64,000 nucleotides of DNA, taken from the NCBI RefSeq assembly GCF_004377485.1, contig NZ_SNTY01000058.1, positions 1 to 64,000 on the forward strand. The letters are read 5' to 3'. The stretch's first letter is position 1. Every line of letters begins with the position of its first letter. Positions 61,627 to 64,000 of the stretch are shown here, one piece after another. This DNA comes from Alkanindiges illinoisensis. GTDB taxonomy: Bacteria; Pseudomonadota; Gammaproteobacteria; Pseudomonadales; Moraxellaceae. The notes beneath the pieces were generated by a model. It saw nothing but the letters and a program-made list of their open reading frames with translations. It ran no database searches and had not been told where the DNA came from. The position numbers and the translations under genes were made by a program.

Positions 61627-62209
61627 TCAACAGTTGGCAGAAAAATGGATTAAACCTCACTCACGTGTGCTGGATCTGGGCTGTGGTGATGGCGAGCTTT
61701 TAGCGCACATGCAGCGTAAATTGCACATCAATGGTTATGGTCTGGAAATTGATGAAGACAAGATTACCGCAGCGCTTGGCCGTGGTTTAAACATTATCCA
61801 ACAAGACCTTAATGAAGGTTTGGGCCGTTTTGATGATCAGAGTTTTGACTTTGTGGTGATGGCACAGGCCTTACAGGCCGTAGAAGCGCCTGACCAGTTG
61901 TTGCTGGATATGGTACGGGTGGGCAAGCAGGCAATTATCACTTTTCCCAATTTTGCCCACTGGAAAACCAGAAGCTATTTAGGTATAAAGGGAAAAATGC
62001 CTGTATCTGACGCATTGCCATATATGTGGTACGATACGCCAAATATCCATTTGTGTACCTTTCGTGACTTTGAAGCCCTTTGTGCCGCAAATCACATACA
62101 CATAATTAACCGTCTTGCGGTCAATGGTGATCAGCAAGGAAGCTTTTTAATGAAGCATATCCCCAACCTTTTTGGGGAGATTGCAATTTATCGAGTAAGC
62201 CGAACATGA
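61616..62209 (+). CDS. metW: Methionine biosynthesis protein MetW
   Basis: This 197-residue protein is a methyltransferase-fold partner of MetX. It has [18 protein letters not shown] (about residues 18-35) as SAM-binding-like motif and [20 protein letters not shown], with [20 protein letters not shown] following. The C-terminal block has [20 protein letters not shown]. In some proteobacteria MetW is needed for MetX activity. GGAGG (61603-61607) lies eight bases before the ATG at 61616, which is chosen over the longer frame. It overlaps the Sel1 gene by four bases (ATGA). Confidence 0.95.
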   Translation: MRLDQQLAEKWIKPHSRVLDLGCGDGELLAHMQRKLHINGYGLEIDEDKITAALGRGLNIIQQDLNEGLGRFDDQSFDFVVMAQALQAVEAPDQLLLDMVRVGKQAIITFPNFAHWKTRSYLGIKGKMPVSDALPYMWYDTPNIHLCTFRDFEALCAANHIHIINRLAVNGDQQGSFLMKHIPNLFGEIAIYRVSRT

Positions 62210-62796
62210 AAAAACAAGTTGCTATTCTCATGCTAAGCCTTGGCATTACAGCGGGTGCTGCGCATGCCGAACTCATTATGAACCCGGCCAGTGTCAACGC
62301 ATCGACCAATTATGCCACTATGGCAGTGCCTTCCTTACAGGCCGCTGCACAGGCTGGTAGTGCGCCTGCCCAGTTTTATCTGGCAACCCGTTACAAGCTG
62401 GGTCAGGGTGTTAATGCTGATCTTGCTCAGGCATTTTCATGGTACAAAAAAGCGGCAGATCAGGGTGTATCAGCTGCGCAACTAAACGTTGGGCAAATGT
62501 ATGCTGAAGGCCGTGGTGTGAAACAGGATATTAATAATGCCAAGCTTTGGTTACAAAAAGCGGCCAAACAGGGTGATAATCGTGCCAGCTACAATCTGGC
62601 TTTGATTGAAGAGCGTAACCAGAACATGTCTTCTGCTTATCAGTGGTATGAGCTGGCTTCACGTGATGGCATGCTGGATCGTAATGTCAGCAAGCAGGCA
62701 CAGGGCAAGATCCTGAAGCTGGCTGCCAACCTGACCCAACAGGATATTCAGGCCGCGCGTGACCGTGCCGATCGCTGGTTCCAGACCATGGACTAA
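62206..62796 (+). CDS. Secreted Sel1-repeat protein
   Basis: This 196-residue protein has a signal peptide (AILMLSLGITAGAAHA) and two or three Sel1-like repeats: PAQFYLATRYKLGQGVNADL, AQAFSWYKKAADQGVSAAQL, NVGQMYAEGRGVKQDINNAK and NRASYNLALIEERNQNMSSA. These repeats form alpha-alpha solenoids that bind other proteins. It is coupled to metW by an ATGA overlap; that a periplasmic solenoid is translated with a methionine enzyme has no obvious functional explanation. A terminator follows. Confidence 0.9.
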   Translation: MKKQVAILMLSLGITAGAAHAELIMNPASVNASTNYATMAVPSLQAAAQAGSAPAQFYLATRYKLGQGVNADLAQAFSWYKKAADQGVSAAQLNVGQMYAEGRGVKQDINNAKLWLQKAAKQGDNRASYNLALIEERNQNMSSAYQWYELASRDGMLDRNVSKQAQGKILKLAANLTQQDIQAARDRADRWFQTMD

Positions 62797-62821
62797 AAAG
62801 TTCAATTGAAAACTTTAAATG

Positions 62822-62851
62822 AAAAGGCACCCTACTGCAGGGTGCTTTTTT
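62822..62851 (+). terminator. Terminator after metX-metW-Sel1
   Basis: GCACCCT and AGGGTGC (within AAAAGGCACCCT...AGGGTGCTTTTT) pair with a short loop and a T run directly after the operon. Confidence 0.93.
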
Positions 62852-62909
62852 ATATCCTGCTTATCTCATTAAACTGTCAGTTAAACAGCACATCACAATT
62901 GGAAAAAAT

Positions 62910-63533
62910 ATGCAGCACGACTGGTTAGCGCAAGATCAGCTGGTTCTGGCCAGTAACAACGCAGGCAAGATTGCCGAGTTCCAGCATATTTTTTCAACCT
63001 TAAACCTGCCGATTCAGGTAGTTCCCCAAAAGCATTTTGACATTCCTGATGCGGTAGAAGATGGTTTAAGTTTTATTGAAAATGCCATTTTAAAAGCACG
63101 CCATGCAGCCACATTATCAGGCATGCCTGCACTGGCGGATGATTCGGGCTTATGTGTGCCTGTATTAAATGGCGCACCGGGGATTTATTCTGCCCGCTAT
63201 GCCGGTGAGCATGGTAATGATGCCTTGAACAACCAGAAGTTGCTAGACGATTTAAAACCGTACCGCGCTAGCACAGCCACAGTCATTCAGGGTTATTTTG
63301 TTTGTGTGCTGGCACTGGTGCGCCATCAGGATGATCCCTTACCCCTGATTTATCAAGGAGTATGGCAGGGCGAAATTCTGAAGCAGCCGCGTGGTAGAGC
63401 CGGTTTTGGCTATGACCCCCTATTCTGGCTGCCTGAACTTGGCAAAAGCAGTGCCGAGCTGGACAAGGCTGAGAAAAATAAAATCAGCCATCGTGGGCAG
63501 GCCATGCAGTTGTTTAGGGAAAGTCTGGTTTAA
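62910..63533 (+). CDS. rdgB: Non-canonical purine NTP pyrophosphatase RdgB/HAM1
   Basis: This 207-residue enzyme removes ITP, dITP and XTP from the nucleotide pool. The signature LVLASNNAGKIAEFQHIF (about residues 11-28) is followed by ADDSGLCVPVLNGAPGIYSA with catalytic Asp (about 76-95). RAGFGYDPLFWLPELGKSSA (about 161-180) and the C-terminal KNKISHRGQAM complete the pattern. It is preceded by a terminator and followed by a DUF2059 gene 38 bases on. Confidence 0.96.
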   Translation: MQHDWLAQDQLVLASNNAGKIAEFQHIFSTLNLPIQVVPQKHFDIPDAVEDGLSFIENAILKARHAATLSGMPALADDSGLCVPVLNGAPGIYSARYAGEHGNDALNNQKLLDDLKPYRASTATVIQGYFVCVLALVRHQDDPLPLIYQGVWQGEILKQPRGRAGFGYDPLFWLPELGKSSAELDKAEKNKISHRGQAMQLFRESLV

Positions 63534-63571
63534 TACTAAAAACTTGTTTTCAACAACAAAGGAAGGCTGCA

Positions 63572-64000
63572 ATGAAACCTTTACTGGCATTAATTTTAGC
63601 AGGCTTATGGGTTAGTCCAAGTTATGCAGCACTCAATAACCTTACCCCAGAAAAACTGGCGCTAGCCCAGCAAATTGTCACGCTAGATAATTCCAAGAAA
63701 ATGCTGCAAGCCACCATTCAGTCTGTCATACAGCAAACCCGCAGTAGTTTTCCGCCAGATACCCCTGAAAGCTTTTTTACCAATCTCGAGCAAAATATTG
63801 ATCAGGAAAAAATGCTGAGTGATCTGATTCAGGCGTACGGTTCAATTTATTCCGAACAGGATATGAAAGCACTTATTGGTTTTTACCAAAGTCCCGGTGG
63901 ACAGCAGGTTGCTGCAAAATATCCTGCTGTTGCGGTCAAACTGGCTGATTTATCCAGTGACAGCCTTCATGAGGCAATACATAAAACCCTGCAACAATTG
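63572..64000 (+). CDS. DUF2059 periplasmic protein (cut by window end)
   Basis: The frame is open to the last base, about 143 residues. It starts MKPLLALILAGLWVSPSYA, a signal peptide, then LTPEKLALAQQIVTLDNSKK and the family block AYGSIYSEQDMKALIGFYQS with PGGQQVAAKYPAVAVKLADL. DUF2059 proteins are helical periplasmic proteins of unknown role. GGAAGG upstream supports the ATG at 63572. Most of the domain is visible and only the C-terminal end is missing. Confidence 0.88.
   Translation, partial: MKPLLALILAGLWVSPSYAALNNLTPEKLALAQQIVTLDNSKKMLQATIQSVIQQTRSSFPPDTPESFFTNLEQNIDQEKMLSDLIQAYGSIYSEQDMKALIGFYQSPGGQQVAAKYPAVAVKLADLSSDSLHEAIHKTLQQL

Overview
The window is a chromosomal segment of a gamma-proteobacterium of the family Moraxellaceae, closest in gene content and protein style to Acinetobacter or its sister genus Alkanindiges. 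This rests on the separate trpFB and trpA-accD-folC-SPOR clusters, the metX-metW pair, BaeSR-type regulators, PiuA/PiuC iron genes and tandem 600-residue acyl-CoA dehydrogenases. Base composition looks more balanced than in typical Acinetobacter, which leans towards Alkanindiges, but that is inference only.

Region 1 (1-12,470) is the structural half of a P2-like prophage. Reading leftward it carries capsid, head-completion, lysis, tail-completion, baseplate and tail-fibre genes (O N M L, a small unknown, X, two holin-like genes, endolysin, R S V W J I and a fibre cut by the window edge). Terminase P and portal Q are divergent, as in P2. Two dyads of the form GTTGT-N13-ACAAC lie in the O/P divergent gap and just upstream of V, the places where P2 keeps activator-dependent late promoters. 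After Q come a terminator and about 750 bases of gene-free, mostly AT-rich DNA with GTAATA boxes. Then comes a tRNA-Pro/Arg/His cluster. No integrase, repressor or replication gene is seen on this side.

Region 2 (13.2-27.6 kb) is housekeeping: tRNAs, nadA, a Prx5-type peroxiredoxin, argJ, a MliC-like protein, secA, a 1-Cys peroxiredoxin, a phosphatase gene broken by a one-base slip in a G run, a GFA-family gene, and the operon trpA-accD-folC-SPOR.

Region 3 (27.8-34.5 kb) is an accessory block between trpA and trpFB: a NhaC-type antiporter pseudogene with two frameshifts, an O-methyltransferase, a DUF2804 protein, an AraC regulator divergent from a metal-dependent hydrolase, an IS3-like end acting as a terminator, a higBA toxin-antitoxin pair with a clear operator, and DUF1543.

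Region 4 (34.5-45.1 kb) has trpFB, an OsmC protein, a cobalamin riboswitch with btuB and an ATP:cob(I)alamin adenosyltransferase, a GDPD phosphodiesterase, a META lipoprotein, a fatty acid desaturase with a palindromic operator, DUF1304 and selO. A 99-bp element is present in two inverted, apparently identical copies (23,028 and 40,091).

Region 5 (45.1-64 kb) has baeSR with a divergent lipoprotein, two acyl-CoA dehydrogenases, two RcnB-like proteins, a PIF1-like helicase, a Fur-box-controlled piuA followed by piuC, leuA behind a leucine-rich leader peptide that may be translated from a leaderless transcript, metX-metW-Sel1, rdgB and a DUF2059 protein cut by the window end.
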